DNA from: Bacteriovoracaceae bacterium UBA4573
Lineage (GTDB): Bacteria; Bdellovibrionota; UBA1018; UBA923
Direction of reading: 5' to 3'
DNA length: 27,726 nucleotides
Assembly (NCBI GenBank): GCA_002387735.1
Contig: DGKJ01000074.1
Coordinates: 1-27,726 of the forward strand
In this document: one piece after another, positions 1 to 8,314 of the stretch
How the letters are laid out: each line of letters begins with the position of its first letter
How positions within the stretch are numbered: position 1 is the stretch's first letter
The notes under the pieces: model-generated
Seen by the model: the letters and a program-made list of their open reading frames with translations, nothing else
What the model was told of the DNA's origin: nothing
The model's database searches: none
Translations under genes and position numbers: made by a program

Positions 1-426
1 GAGACGGGTCATTTGTCGGCGATTGGCGGCGTCGTCTCCCTCTGGATTTTGGCGAACCAAAACTTTTACAAAGGTCGGGTTGAACGCCGCGATGTGTTCC
101 TCGTACTGATGGCCATATTCAAAGTCGAATTCGTCCTGGCCAGATTTTTCTGCTGGCATGGCGAGCATAAGTCCCTCGGCCACTGCTTCTTTGGCAAATT
201 CTGAACAAAATTGTTCGTCAACCAAAATACCGGCCTTGTCACGAGGGACACCGTCGGCCAGAGCTTTTTTGAATCCGTCGTAAATGATCTTTTTATAAGA
301 AGTGATCATTTTTGTTTCTTCTGCCGTGGGTTGCCGATCCTTGATTCCAAAAAGTTTGGCCTGAAACGATCCACGGTGATCGAACGGCATAACGAACAAG
401 TCCTGAGTGTATCCAAGGTCGCGCAT
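1..426 (-). CDS. DUF2090 / class I aldolase-like protein, partial (N-terminal 142 residues)
   Basis: The gene starts at ATG 426-424 and runs off the left edge of the window in an open frame of 142 codons. A Shine-Dalgarno-like GAAAGGG lies upstream of the start. The translation begins MRDLGYTQDLFVMPFDHRGS and later has ILVDEQF, MPAEKSGQ, EFDFEYG and KVLVRQNPEGD. These are the hallmarks of the DUF2090 family, which also forms the C-terminal aldolase-like half of some myo-inositol catabolism IolC proteins (5-dehydro-2-deoxyphosphogluconate aldolase-like). Family members are TIM-barrel proteins thought to act on sugar phosphates in the cytoplasm. There is no kinase domain before the aldolase part, so this looks like a stand-alone form. 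Substrate unknown. It is divergent from the next gene across a 181-base gap. Confidence 0.75.
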   Translation of the reverse strand, partial: MRDLGYTQDLFVMPFDHRGSFQAKLFGIKDRQPTAEETKMITSYKKIIYDGFKKALADGVPRDKAGILVDEQFCSEFAKEAVAEGLMLAMPAEKSGQDEFDFEYGHQYEEHIAAFNPTFVKVLVRQNPEGDDAANRRQMTRL

Positions 427-607
427 AAAAAACCCTTTCTATTTAAACGGTTTCTAAATCTTTTAAACTATTTCGTAACGATTTAGAGCGTCTTCAGCAA
501 GGAATTTTCGTGAAGCGATGCGTCTCAATTCGGCGCTGGCGATTGTTAGACTGAATTATTCTCGATTGACTTTCTCACCTATTACGACGTTTTATAGAGG
601 CATCGTT
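427..607. promoter_or_regulatory. Divergent intergenic region, promoters not resolved
   Basis: This 181-base gap separates the start of the DUF2090 gene (-) from the PdeM-like gene (+) and must carry promoters for both. It is AT-rich near 430-485, with TTTAAAC occurring twice. A TTGACT at 566-571 resembles a -35 box, but any matching -10 would put transcription start almost on the ATG at 608, beyond its ribosome site, so I do not call it. No RNA gene or other ORF with coding character is visible. Confidence 0.35.
596..600 (+). promoter_or_regulatory. Ribosome binding site deciding the start at 608
   Basis: AGAGG ends seven bases before the ATG at 608-610. The longer in-frame start at 518 has no comparable site and would add 30 residues that do not resemble the PdeM family, so 608 is preferred. 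Confidence 0.6.
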
Positions 608-1405
608 ATGAGTGGATTGAAGTTGGGGGATACAACGCTTGATTCAGGGCGAGTGCTTTACTTACACTCCCTGAAAGCCTGCGTTGTTGCTGGATTTGTT
701 GAAGCCACCGGTGGTCGAGATCCAAAGATTTCGCAAGAAGCCCGTGTTGGCAATATCGAACGTCTTCATAGGCAGTTCGAGCGCTGGCGAGCATCGCACA
801 ACCCAGATATCCTCATCATAATCGGAGAATTAAGAGATGGGGACTTTCGTCCCGGACAGCCCGAGCGAACATTAGTTAAGTTGTGGACGTCTTTAGGGGT
901 GCGAATGTTATTTATCGCTCCTAAGCCGGCGCGAACAACCACCCATGTGCTCGAGAGTCTAGGGTGCGAAGTTCACCAAGATTTAATCTGGGGCCGCTAC
1001 CGGTTTGAGTGCGGGATCAACGGCATTCCTATCGACTCAAAATTTCTCTGTGTTTCGGCAGAGCCGAGATATTGCATTAAGTTTGCCTCTGGTATGTTAC
1101 GCACCCGGACACTCGGCGTATTTTTGCGTGGGTTCGGGCAAATTCTTATTCCGTCCCTTGATTCCAAGTCCGATATGAAGTCTGTATTGCGTTCGAGTCT
1201 TGCGCGGTATGATGTTTTTGCGGTAGGTCATCAGAAGATACTTCCTTTAGGTAAGGTGGCCGACTTGAGAGCAAAACAGGGGCTCATCACGGGTATAAAG
1301 GGTCTGAAACTCACAATTTCGGGAGCCACCGCCGGAAGAAAAAAACTAAAAGGCGGAACCACATGGAAACCAAAGACTGGCTCGTTCGAGCAAACCAACA
1401 GATAG
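608..1405 (+). CDS. PdeM-like metallophosphoesterase-fold protein lacking catalytic residues
   Basis: The 265-residue protein (start at ATG 608) follows the layout of PdeM, the ligase-associated calcineurin-like phosphoesterase. It has a short lead-in, a hydrophobic strand (KACVVAGFVEA, 23-33), a second strand (DILIIIGELRDG, 67-78), a third (MLFIAPKPA, 100-108) and a C-terminal stretch with GQILIPSLDS and DVFAVGHQKILPL. In active members these strands end in D-x-H, G-D, G-N-H-D and G-H-x-H, which bind two metals. Here they read G-x-V, G-E, A-P-K-P and S-A-E-P. All four metal motifs are therefore missing while the fold pattern persists, so it is probably non-catalytic. A basic tail (GRKKLKGG) follows. 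Its 3' end overlaps the ALDH gene by 43 bases, suggesting co-translation. Family assignment is by eye and moderate; a plain hypothetical protein is the alternative. Confidence 0.5.
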   Translation: MSGLKLGDTTLDSGRVLYLHSLKACVVAGFVEATGGRDPKISQEARVGNIERLHRQFERWRASHNPDILIIIGELRDGDFRPGQPERTLVKLWTSLGVRMLFIAPKPARTTTHVLESLGCEVHQDLIWGRYRFECGINGIPIDSKFLCVSAEPRYCIKFASGMLRTRTLGVFLRGFGQILIPSLDSKSDMKSVLRSSLARYDVFAVGHQKILPLGKVADLRAKQGLITGIKGLKLTISGATAGRKKLKGGTTWKPKTGSFEQTNR

Positions 1406-3093
1406 ACACCTTTGTTCGTGCCGGAGGTCTAGGTAAAGACCCTTTTGCGCAAGTCTTCGAGGCGCGCCGCAAGGCTTTTTCACTTTTTTCTCAGCAACTA
1501 CATGACGCCGAGATCGAAAAAATGCGGCGTTATATATTCAATTACGATCGTTTACCGACCAAGCCGGGAGATACACCGGCAAAAACACCTAATTTAATCG
1601 CTGGCGAATGGGTGATGGCTGCTAAAAACGAAAAAATGCTCAATCCGGGCGATCGCCGAATAGCTTTGGCAGAAATGCCAGACTCCGGACCAGAGGAAGT
1701 TGATCGCGCTTTGACCTACGCGTTTGAGTATTGGAAAAGTTTAAAATGGACCGACGATACGTTGGCCTATCGAAAACAAGTCGTTAAAAATTTTTCAAGG
1801 ATTTTAAACTACTATTATGAAGAATGTTTAACGGAAATTCGCGTTCAAATTCCGAAAACGCGCCTTGAGGCAGATAAAGATTTTTGGGAAGGCAAACGCG
1901 CGGCCGATCATTTAGAAGGTTCCGCCGAGAGAGCTATGTTGGGAGAGATTGTTCCCACCATGATTGAAGGTCACACTTACTGGAAGAACAAAAATCTTCC
2001 CGCGGGAGTTTCTGCAATTTTTACTCCGATGAATTTTATTTACGGTATTCCGTGCATTCAATTCATCGGCGCATATTTAGTGGGAGCGCCTTTTGTTTTA
2101 AAGGGACATCCGTTATCTGCGATCGCGACCACGACAATGATGCGCATGTTAATGGCGGCGGGTGCTGATCCGCGCATGGTCCAAAAAATCGAAGGCTTCG
2201 GAAAAGGCATTGAGTCACTCGTACACGATCATCGTGTAGCGATCGTAAGCGTGACTGGTTCTGACGCGACTGCTGCAAGAATGCAAAGTCTTCGTGGCGT
2301 GCGTCCTGTTCGGTTCGAAGGTGGTGGATGTAACTGGAGCTATATCGACGACGGCTATAGTGACGAAGAACTGCAAAAAATCGCCATTCGGCTCACTTAT
2401 TCGAAATTGGGTTTTTCCAGTCACAAATGCACAACCCTTCACGGAATTGCTGCTTCCAGTGCGGTGCTTTCAAAAATTCTTCCGATGATTAATCGCGAAA
2501 TGGATGAATGGAAGCTTGGCAATCCCACCGCTGTACCGGCAGAGGTAACAAAAATTGTTGGACCGTGTATGGTGCATAAGGCGCAAACAGCAACAGACAT
2601 TCAAGAAGCAGCCGAAAAAATTGGCGCTAAAGTGTATCGCAAAGGTGGTCGAGTTACTGGTGGTGAATATGCAGAAAACGCGGAAGTCATTGCTCCCATC
2701 ATATTGAGCAATGCCACACCAGATATGACCGTGAAAGTTAATTGGGATGGCAGAGGAGAAAAAGAGGTCAACTTAATGACCACTGAATTTTTCATGCCAA
2801 TTCTTGTGACATCTGAAATGAAATCGTTTTCTGATTTCATGAATTTTTGCGTGAATATCAATCACCACGATCTTGCCGTGAGCATTTGGAGTCGATCAGA
2901 CGTATTGCTGTCGAAAGCTCGAAAAGTATTGGGTGGTATGGTTAAGGAAAACGACGGCACTGATTCTGCGCTCGAATGGGAAGAATTCGGAGCCTCAGGC
3001 GTAGGTACTAGTGGAAACATGGGTGTAGGTGATCCAGAAGCTACGTTTGCAATATATTCCCGCCGCCAGAAGGGCCGGCACGTAGTGTTTTAG
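1363..3093 (+). CDS. Aldehyde dehydrogenase superfamily protein
   Basis: This 576-residue cytoplasmic enzyme has the complete ALDH core. GEWVMA opens the fold, followed by FTPMNFIYGIP (TPWNFP-like), VLKGHPLSA (the cofactor lysine region), VSVTGSD (GST-like), the catalytic-base segment RFEGGG with E319, and the nucleophile segment SSHKCTT with C356. Such enzymes oxidise aldehydes to acids with NAD(P)+ through a thiohemiacetal on the cysteine. Length is above the usual 480-500, with extra sequence at the N-terminus (about 90 residues before the core) and around 480-500. It resembles 1-pyrroline-5-carboxylate dehydrogenase-type or PaaN-type enzymes more than simple ALDHs, but no proline dehydrogenase is present and the substrate is unknown. 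AAGGCGG lies just before the ATG at 1363. Its stop overlaps the stop of the opposing lipoprotein gene by four bases. Confidence 0.85.
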   Translation: METKDWLVRANQQIDTFVRAGGLGKDPFAQVFEARRKAFSLFSQQLHDAEIEKMRRYIFNYDRLPTKPGDTPAKTPNLIAGEWVMAAKNEKMLNPGDRRIALAEMPDSGPEEVDRALTYAFEYWKSLKWTDDTLAYRKQVVKNFSRILNYYYEECLTEIRVQIPKTRLEADKDFWEGKRAADHLEGSAERAMLGEIVPTMIEGHTYWKNKNLPAGVSAIFTPMNFIYGIPCIQFIGAYLVGAPFVLKGHPLSAIATTTMMRMLMAAGADPRMVQKIEGFGKGIESLVHDHRVAIVSVTGSDATAARMQSLRGVRPVRFEGGGCNWSYIDDGYSDEELQKIAIRLTYSKLGFSSHKCTTLHGIAASSAVLSKILPMINREMDEWKLGNPTAVPAEVTKIVGPCMVHKAQTATDIQEAAEKIGAKVYRKGGRVTGGEYAENAEVIAPIILSNATPDMTVKVNWDGRGEKEVNLMTTEFFMPILVTSEMKSFSDFMNFCVNINHHDLAVSIWSRSDVLLSKARKVLGGMVKENDGTDSALEWEEFGASGVGTSGNMGVGDPEATFAIYSRRQKGRHVVF

Positions 3094-5990
3094 TAGGGGC
3101 AGGCTTTTTTTTCTGTGATCCCGATCTGTAGCTGTTCTCGAAATCTATTTAGTTCACGATGGTTGCCGTATTCTTGCCACACAGGATTTGAAACCCCACG
3201 GTGAGGGTCGCCTTGTTCGCGTTGTTTGTAGTAGGGAAGAATGCCCTTCATGTATGAAAGTTTTGTTTTAGTTTTGGCTTTCGTCGCGAGCGATTCTGTA
3301 ATCGCTTTAATTTTTGAAAATCGGTAACTCATCGAACAGTATATCGTAAGTGTATCTGCGAAGTGAAAAGGGTTTTGCCATTTGTTTGAATTGTTTTCTG
3401 TCGAGGAGCGAATGCGCAACAATTTTACAAACCAGTCCTTCACTGGAAATTCGGAAAGTTCACAGTCTTTTTTAATTTCAACATCAGAGTGAGATGCGTG
3501 ATATTGCTCTTTTTCCAAGAATTTTCCAAATTGTGACGATGAATAGCACTTTTCGAATTCTTCGGGAGTTGGTGGTAAGTTTTGGTACCATCGGTCTAGT
3601 TCTTTCGAAAGTACCTCAGCTAAGTCCGCGCCCGCAGCCATCCAAGCAAGTTTGATTTTTCTTTTTATTTTTTTCTTTTTCATTACTTTTTCGAGCGAAT
3701 CGGCGAATGCCCAGTACACGTGGCTATATAGTTCGGCTGGAATATGTTGCGAACTCAGCGCTTTTACAAAAAACCTAGCTCTATCAGGCGAAGTCGAGCT
3801 CGCGGTGTTCAGCGCGAGCGTTGCGCAGGCAAGGCCTTTAATTTTAGATGTGTCATCGGGCGTCTCGCAGTATTTCTCGATTTGTTCGGGCTCGAATGAT
3901 TGTTTTGCTGGAAGGTGCGCCCAGTAAGGCAAGAGACTTAAACACGACTCAAAGAAAAAGGGATCATTGAATACAGACGCCTCTTCCGGAACGATGGTTA
4001 AAAATGCCGTGCGATTTTCCGGGACCATTAGGTAGTTTAACCAGTGACCGCACACTTCGCTGGATTTGGCAGGAGATTTCCCTATTAAATGTTTTGATAA
4101 ATCGAATATCTTCATTAAACCACGACGATCCGGTTTGTTTTTTAGTCCATCCTGAAGTCCCGCAATTTCCGTCGCGACGTCTAAAACGGGCTCGCTTAGA
4201 TCCGGACGCGATTTAGTGTCGGGAAAAATGTGTTTCCAAATTTGGCGAATGTGGTCTACCGCGGCAGCAAGGTTAGGATCGGTCCACTTGGTGTTACCAG
4301 CCTGTTTCGTAACAGTTTGAAAATATAATTTTAATGCCTCAACGTGACCTTGGACGCTTGTAAGGTCGTTTTCAGACGCAGGTTGAAAACCATTCCAGGT
4401 TAATACCTTCTTTTGTTCCAGTTCATACGCGGCAAGTATTAGCTGCCAAAGGAATTGACCCACTTCTTTGGTAGAGGGATTGTCTCCAGCGAGGATCCGT
4501 TTTTGCGCGTCGGCTATGGTGACGTTGTAGAGCCGAATGCGTTCCATGCGTGACCCCAGAGCAGTGGCGATAGCCCAATACGGCGAATCTATTGGAAGCG
4601 ATCCCAAAAGAGCGATTGATCGATTTAACGCGACGTAGGCCCGCCCTACATAACTACGACGACAACTTTGGTGTTCAAACTGGGCGCTGACTAAGTCTTC
4701 TCGAATAGGAGTTTCAGTGGTTAAATCGCATCCTGCTGAAAGTTGTATGCTGCGCGCTGCCCACCAGATGGCCGCGGCGCCTTGTATGTAGTCCGGATCG
4801 TCTGAGTGGGCCAAATAGTAGGAAGAATACTCGATCGCTACTTTGGTAAGGTGAGAGATTAGACCATCGATATCAAATTTTTTCCAGTCTGCGGCAGACA
4901 CTTTTGGGAATATTTTTTTTGAAAATTTTTCAGCAAAGTTGTCTATCAGTCGTATTTCTTCCTCGGAACGAACCTCATCACTTCTTATTTCGCCGGAAGT
5001 AGATCTCAGGAAAGTTTCGCTGCTTCTCCAGAGATTGGCCAGAATACGGGCTCGCGCCTCCATTTCTTTAGCGAGCTCATTGCCATAGTCACCTTCATAA
5101 AAAATTTTCCATTTCTCTACTCGGTGGTCTTGATCCCAAGAGCGCGCGTGAGCTTTGAGAAAACGCGAAAAATCGGGAGACTTCGTGAGATCGATCTTGC
5201 TGGTATAGTAGCTATAAACCACATCCCAATCGTCACCTTGGAACTGCGACCCTTGCGGTCCGTCGGCCTTGGGTTGAGATTCCCGCTTGTTGAGAATTAT
5301 AAATCGTACGTCTCCTCTGGCGGTTAAGACATTGGTGGCTTTGTCCATAAAGTGCATGACAAAATTGGATTTTGGCGAACGTTTAAACTCAACCGCGACT
5401 ATGGTGATGTTGTCTTCGAGGTTCCATAGATCGATTTTTTTTCCGGTTGCAATGTTTTCCGAAAGTGATTTGACTTTGTTTTCCACGTCTTGGGGAAATG
5501 ATTTTTGGTCTACCTCAAAAATATAGCTAGGATGAGCTACGGTCGGAGCAGTACAAACGTCTTCGCTTGGACTCAGTCCGCAGTAGGGTCTTTTTGAAGA
5601 CGCCGCATAAGGGAGAAAGGGTAGTTGGGTTCCAGTGAGAAAATATTTCTCGGAGATACTGGTCACGTTTTTTTGAAGCGCGGCCTCACAGGCCGCTTTT
5701 ATTACAACAATGCGTGGTTTGATATCGGTGTCATTTTCGGCCGCGTAGGACCACTTATTTGGGTTGGCATAGTAAAGATCGTGTTTGGTCGAGTTTTTAC
5801 TGATATAGCGACTATCCGCAAGGATGCAGTCCTCCGGTATCGTAGTGAGAGACTTGTTGCTGAGAGAGTCGTCTTGAAAATTCGCGGGCGCACGCCCCGA
5901 TTCCAATGAGTCGGGAGCTTTCGCAAATTTCACCGAGGTACAGCTTGTTGCTGCAAGTAGAACCAGTGGTAATAAAAAATTCGTTTTCAT
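3090..5990 (-). CDS. Large predicted lipoprotein (966 aa), function unknown
   Basis: The N-terminus MKTNFLLPLVLLAATSC is a short lipoprotein signal peptide, with C17 the likely lipidated cysteine, placing the mature protein in the periplasm or on the outer membrane. Residues about 70-270 look mixed alpha/beta (strands such as NITIVAVEFKR and DVRFIILNKR). From about 290 to the end the sequence is mainly helical with many aromatic and charged helices, possibly tetratricopeptide- or HEAT-like solenoid, but no clean repeat can be read. Numerous cysteines are scattered through the C-terminal half. I recognise no catalytic motif or named family. The AGAGG preceding the ATG abuts it directly, an unusually short ribosome-site spacing. 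Downstream the gene runs tail-to-tail into the ALDH gene with stop codons overlapping. Coding status is secure from length and signal peptide. Confidence 0.8.
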   Translation of the reverse strand: MKTNFLLPLVLLAATSCTSVKFAKAPDSLESGRAPANFQDDSLSNKSLTTIPEDCILADSRYISKNSTKHDLYYANPNKWSYAAENDTDIKPRIVVIKAACEAALQKNVTSISEKYFLTGTQLPFLPYAASSKRPYCGLSPSEDVCTAPTVAHPSYIFEVDQKSFPQDVENKVKSLSENIATGKKIDLWNLEDNITIVAVEFKRSPKSNFVMHFMDKATNVLTARGDVRFIILNKRESQPKADGPQGSQFQGDDWDVVYSYYTSKIDLTKSPDFSRFLKAHARSWDQDHRVEKWKIFYEGDYGNELAKEMEARARILANLWRSSETFLRSTSGEIRSDEVRSEEEIRLIDNFAEKFSKKIFPKVSAADWKKFDIDGLISHLTKVAIEYSSYYLAHSDDPDYIQGAAAIWWAARSIQLSAGCDLTTETPIREDLVSAQFEHQSCRRSYVGRAYVALNRSIALLGSLPIDSPYWAIATALGSRMERIRLYNVTIADAQKRILAGDNPSTKEVGQFLWQLILAAYELEQKKVLTWNGFQPASENDLTSVQGHVEALKLYFQTVTKQAGNTKWTDPNLAAAVDHIRQIWKHIFPDTKSRPDLSEPVLDVATEIAGLQDGLKNKPDRRGLMKIFDLSKHLIGKSPAKSSEVCGHWLNYLMVPENRTAFLTIVPEEASVFNDPFFFESCLSLLPYWAHLPAKQSFEPEQIEKYCETPDDTSKIKGLACATLALNTASSTSPDRARFFVKALSSQHIPAELYSHVYWAFADSLEKVMKKKKIKRKIKLAWMAAGADLAEVLSKELDRWYQNLPPTPEEFEKCYSSSQFGKFLEKEQYHASHSDVEIKKDCELSEFPVKDWFVKLLRIRSSTENNSNKWQNPFHFADTLTIYCSMSYRFSKIKAITESLATKAKTKTKLSYMKGILPYYKQREQGDPHRGVSNPVWQEYGNHRELNRFREQLQIGITEKKACPY

Positions 5991-6092
5991 CCTCTATATT
6001 TGTCGGTTTTTTGAGCATCCAATCGTAGTAGGGAAAATTTGCCGAGTGTTCAAATGATGCCGCGTGATATTCTTGAATCGAAGGGGTGAATT
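5991..6092. promoter_or_regulatory. Divergent promoter region between the large lipoprotein and the Cys-rich exported protein
   Basis: The gap of about 100 bases serves two outward-facing genes. On the minus strand a TTGAAC (plus positions 6048-6053) sits 17 bases from TACTAC (6025-6030), a weak sigma70-like pair for the lipoprotein gene. Nothing convincing is visible for the plus strand beyond AAGGGG at 6081-6086, the ribosome site of the following gene. Confidence 0.25.
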
Positions 6093-6095
6093 GTG

Positions 6096-6719
6096 ATGAA
6101 AATGGGAATGTTTTTATTTGGCCTGGTGATCCTGGAGCTGGTTGGCACGAAGTTCGCGTATTCTGAAAAATTATACCAGCCCCCTGAGTGCGCAGACACC
6201 CAAGGAAAACGCACATTGGCGGTAGATATCACCAACGATCTTTCCTATATGGCGACGCCCGCCCCTAAGACCTATAAAAATACCGTTAATGAAAAATTCA
6301 GAAAAGTTACAGCTTCCAAGATCAAGAAGGAAGAAATGTTGTGTCTCGTTGAAACGGAATGTCCCAAGACCGAGAAGTCTGAAGATAAGTGCTATCTTTT
6401 GAAGGGCCACAAGACGTCCAAAAGTGATGTTGCGAATATCTTTCAATTAAAGCCCAAAAAGGAAAAAAGCTCTTCCAGAACTCTAGAACGAGTGAAGAAA
6501 GCATCTAAGTGTAAGGACGTTGTACTTTGCGGAATTGAAACTATCGCTATGCCACTTGGACGGAAAGCACGGAGTGCCATAATTACCCATGAATCATTCC
6601 AGGGGACCACGAGCTTCAGCGTAGGCGCAAGCTGGAGTGATGAAGGCGATGACTACCCGCCGAATACCGGAAGTGCCGAGGCGGTACTTGATGCAGGCGA
6701 ATCTAGACCATTAGACTAA
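6096..6719 (+). CDS. Small exported Cys-rich protein, function unknown
   Basis: About 207 residues starting MKMGMFLFGLVILELVG, a signal peptide with probable cleavage near KFAYS-EK. A GTG at 6093 is an equally possible start and adds one residue; both share the AAGGGG ribosome site. The mature protein has six cysteines (PECAD, MLCLV, TECPK, DKCYL, SKCKD, VLCGI) that could form three disulfides in the periplasm or outside the cell. A lysine-rich middle (LKPKKEKSSSRT) precedes a disordered acidic C-terminus rich in Gly, Ser, Asp and Pro. I recognise no family. It converges on dtd with a four-base stop overlap. Signal peptide, ribosome site and clean boundaries support it as a real gene. Confidence 0.65.
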   Translation: MKMGMFLFGLVILELVGTKFAYSEKLYQPPECADTQGKRTLAVDITNDLSYMATPAPKTYKNTVNEKFRKVTASKIKKEEMLCLVETECPKTEKSEDKCYLLKGHKTSKSDVANIFQLKPKKEKSSSRTLERVKKASKCKDVVLCGIETIAMPLGRKARSAIITHESFQGTTSFSVGASWSDEGDDYPPNTGSAEAVLDAGESRPLD

Positions 6720-7162
6720 ATTAATTTTGAATCTAAAATAAAGGTCACAGGACCGTCGTTTAGAAGTTCGACCTTCATGTCTGCGCCGAAAGCACCGCCG
6801 CAGGTGCGAACACCGAAACCTTCCGAAACTTGAAGCGCTTTATCGTATAGCGCTCGTGCAGCCTCGGGTACTTCTGCAGTGGTAAAGCTGGGGCGCCGCC
6901 CGCTCGTGCAGTCGGCAGCCAACGTAAATTGCGAAATAATCATGTGGGCGCCTGCAACGTCTATGAGCGAACGGTTCATTTTGCCATGCTCGTCTTCAAA
7001 TATTCGGAGTTCCACAATTTTTTGAATCATCTTTTTTAATTCGAGTTCGGTATCGCCTTTTTCGATACCCAACAGCGTGAGCACCCCAGAATCGATGCCC
7101 GCTATCTTTCGGTCCTGAACAGTGACGCTTGCGTGTTTTACGCGTTGTATTACACATTTCAT
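6716..7162 (-). CDS. dtd: D-aminoacyl-tRNA deacylase
   Basis: DTD hydrolyses D-amino acids (and misacylated glycine) from tRNA, protecting translation; it is a small cytoplasmic homodimer. The 148-residue product matches the family throughout: MKCVIQRVKHASVTV at the start, GVLTLLGIEKGD, KIVELRIFED, the signature SQFTLAADCTSGRRPSF, and CGGAFGADMKVELLNDGPVT near the end, where the GP-containing motif acts across the dimer to reject L-aminoacyl substrates. The family's usual TGxFGADM reads GGAFGADM, a mild variation. I choose the ATG at 7162 because it aligns with the family start; an upstream in-frame ATG at 7189 would add nine residues with no ribosome site. It is divergent from mutY, only 47 bases away. 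Confidence 0.95.
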   Translation of the reverse strand: MKCVIQRVKHASVTVQDRKIAGIDSGVLTLLGIEKGDTELELKKMIQKIVELRIFEDEHGKMNRSLIDVAGAHMIISQFTLAADCTSGRRPSFTTAEVPEAARALYDKALQVSEGFGVRTCGGAFGADMKVELLNDGPVTFILDSKLI

Positions 7163-7209
7163 CGTACCCAACACTACTCGAAGCGACACATTTAGGCTAG
7201 GTAGAGCGT

Positions 7210-8313
7210 ATGCTGCAAATAGATCGAAAGTCGATCGCCTCGCTCGTAGAATGGTTTCGCAAAAATCAACGCGATCTTCCGTGGCGTCGAGATCCTCACC
7301 CCTACAAAGTCTGGGTTGCGGAAGTCATGAGTCAACAAACTCAGATGAATACGCTTCTTCCCTATTTCCACCGCTTTATGGAACGGTTCCCTTCTGTTGG
7401 CCACTTGGCGCAAAGTTCGATCGAAGAGGTGTTCGTGGCATGGACTGGTCTCGGTTACTATAGCCGCGCAAGGAATCTGCACCGAGCAGCTAAAACCGTG
7501 ACGGAAGATCTAAAAGGTCGCTTTCCCACGTCATTCGGCGATTGGTTGGAACTCAGTGGGGTAGGGCCCTACACTGCCGCTGCGGTAACTTCGCAGTGTT
7601 TTGATTCGCCGCACGCAGTGTGGGATGGCAACGTTTTGCGCGTCGCATCGCGATTTTTTGCGGAATCTCAGGCTTACAGCCAAGGCTTCAAGACCGCAGT
7701 GTCCCGGGCTTTAGAAAAGCACATGTCTCGCGTGCCATCGTCGCAGCTCAATCAAGCTGTAATGGAGCTTGGAGCCCTTGTTTGTACTCCTGTGAAACCA
7801 GACTGCGACAACTGTCCGCTTCGTCGCAAGTGTAGAGCTTTTGCTGACAAAAATGTCCAGTTGTATCCACCTGCGAAAATAAAGCGGCGGGAACACGTAG
7901 TGCATGCCGTGGTGAGTGTGCATTTGAAAAAAACTGCAGACGATTGTTTTGTTCTGCTAAAAAAAAGAGACTCCGGGCTTTGGTATTCTGGAATGTGGGA
8001 CTTTCCTACAGAATTAGGCGGAGTTCAGAATCCACAAATCACTTTATTAAGATTAAAAGATAAGAAAAATGACCTCGGGACGATCGCCCTGAAGCCGATC
8101 AAACACAGCATCACTCATCATCGAATATCGCTTCTTCCTCGAGTGAAAGTTGAAGTCGGATTGAATCAGCCAACGGAAGACTCTGAGGTGAAATGGTTTA
8201 ATGTAGAGCAAGCTTTTGGTGATCGACCTCAAATACCAGTTGCCACCACCGCGCGTAAAGTCATGCGGGCCGTGAGTCGTTGGTTGGACCAAGTTAAAGA
8301 AAAGGAAAATTAA
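7210..8313 (+). CDS. mutY: A/G-specific adenine glycosylase MutY
   Basis: MutY removes adenine mispaired with 8-oxoguanine, starting base-excision repair that prevents G:C to T:A changes. Everything needed is present in 367 residues. WVAEVMSQQTQM carries the catalytic glutamate E38. LSGVGPYTAAAV is the helix-hairpin-helix DNA-binding segment, WDGNVLRV holds the catalytic aspartate D139, and C192-x6-C199-x2-C202-x5-C208 is the 4Fe-4S loop. A C-terminal NUDIX-like domain that recognises 8-oxoguanine is visible from about 230, with SGLWYSGMWDFPTE and SITHHRISLLP. Length is normal. ATG 7210 is preceded by AGGTAGAG. The stop is one base before the aminopeptidase start, so the two genes very likely share an mRNA. 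Confidence 0.95.
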   Translation: MLQIDRKSIASLVEWFRKNQRDLPWRRDPHPYKVWVAEVMSQQTQMNTLLPYFHRFMERFPSVGHLAQSSIEEVFVAWTGLGYYSRARNLHRAAKTVTEDLKGRFPTSFGDWLELSGVGPYTAAAVTSQCFDSPHAVWDGNVLRVASRFFAESQAYSQGFKTAVSRALEKHMSRVPSSQLNQAVMELGALVCTPVKPDCDNCPLRRKCRAFADKNVQLYPPAKIKRREHVVHAVVSVHLKKTADDCFVLLKKRDSGLWYSGMWDFPTELGGVQNPQITLLRLKDKKNDLGTIALKPIKHSITHHRISLLPRVKVEVGLNQPTEDSEVKWFNVEQAFGDRPQIPVATTARKVMRAVSRWLDQVKEKEN

Positions 8314-8314
8314 A

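Noticed and set aside
211..486. Open frame on the plus strand opposite the DUF2090 gene
   Set aside because: It runs antisense to a gene with clear family motifs and a ribosome site, and its own translation has no recognisable features.
566..596. Sigma70-like promoter TTGACT with TTTATA before the PdeM-like gene
   Set aside because: Spacing is 19 bases or more and transcription would start after the ribosome site of the ATG at 608.
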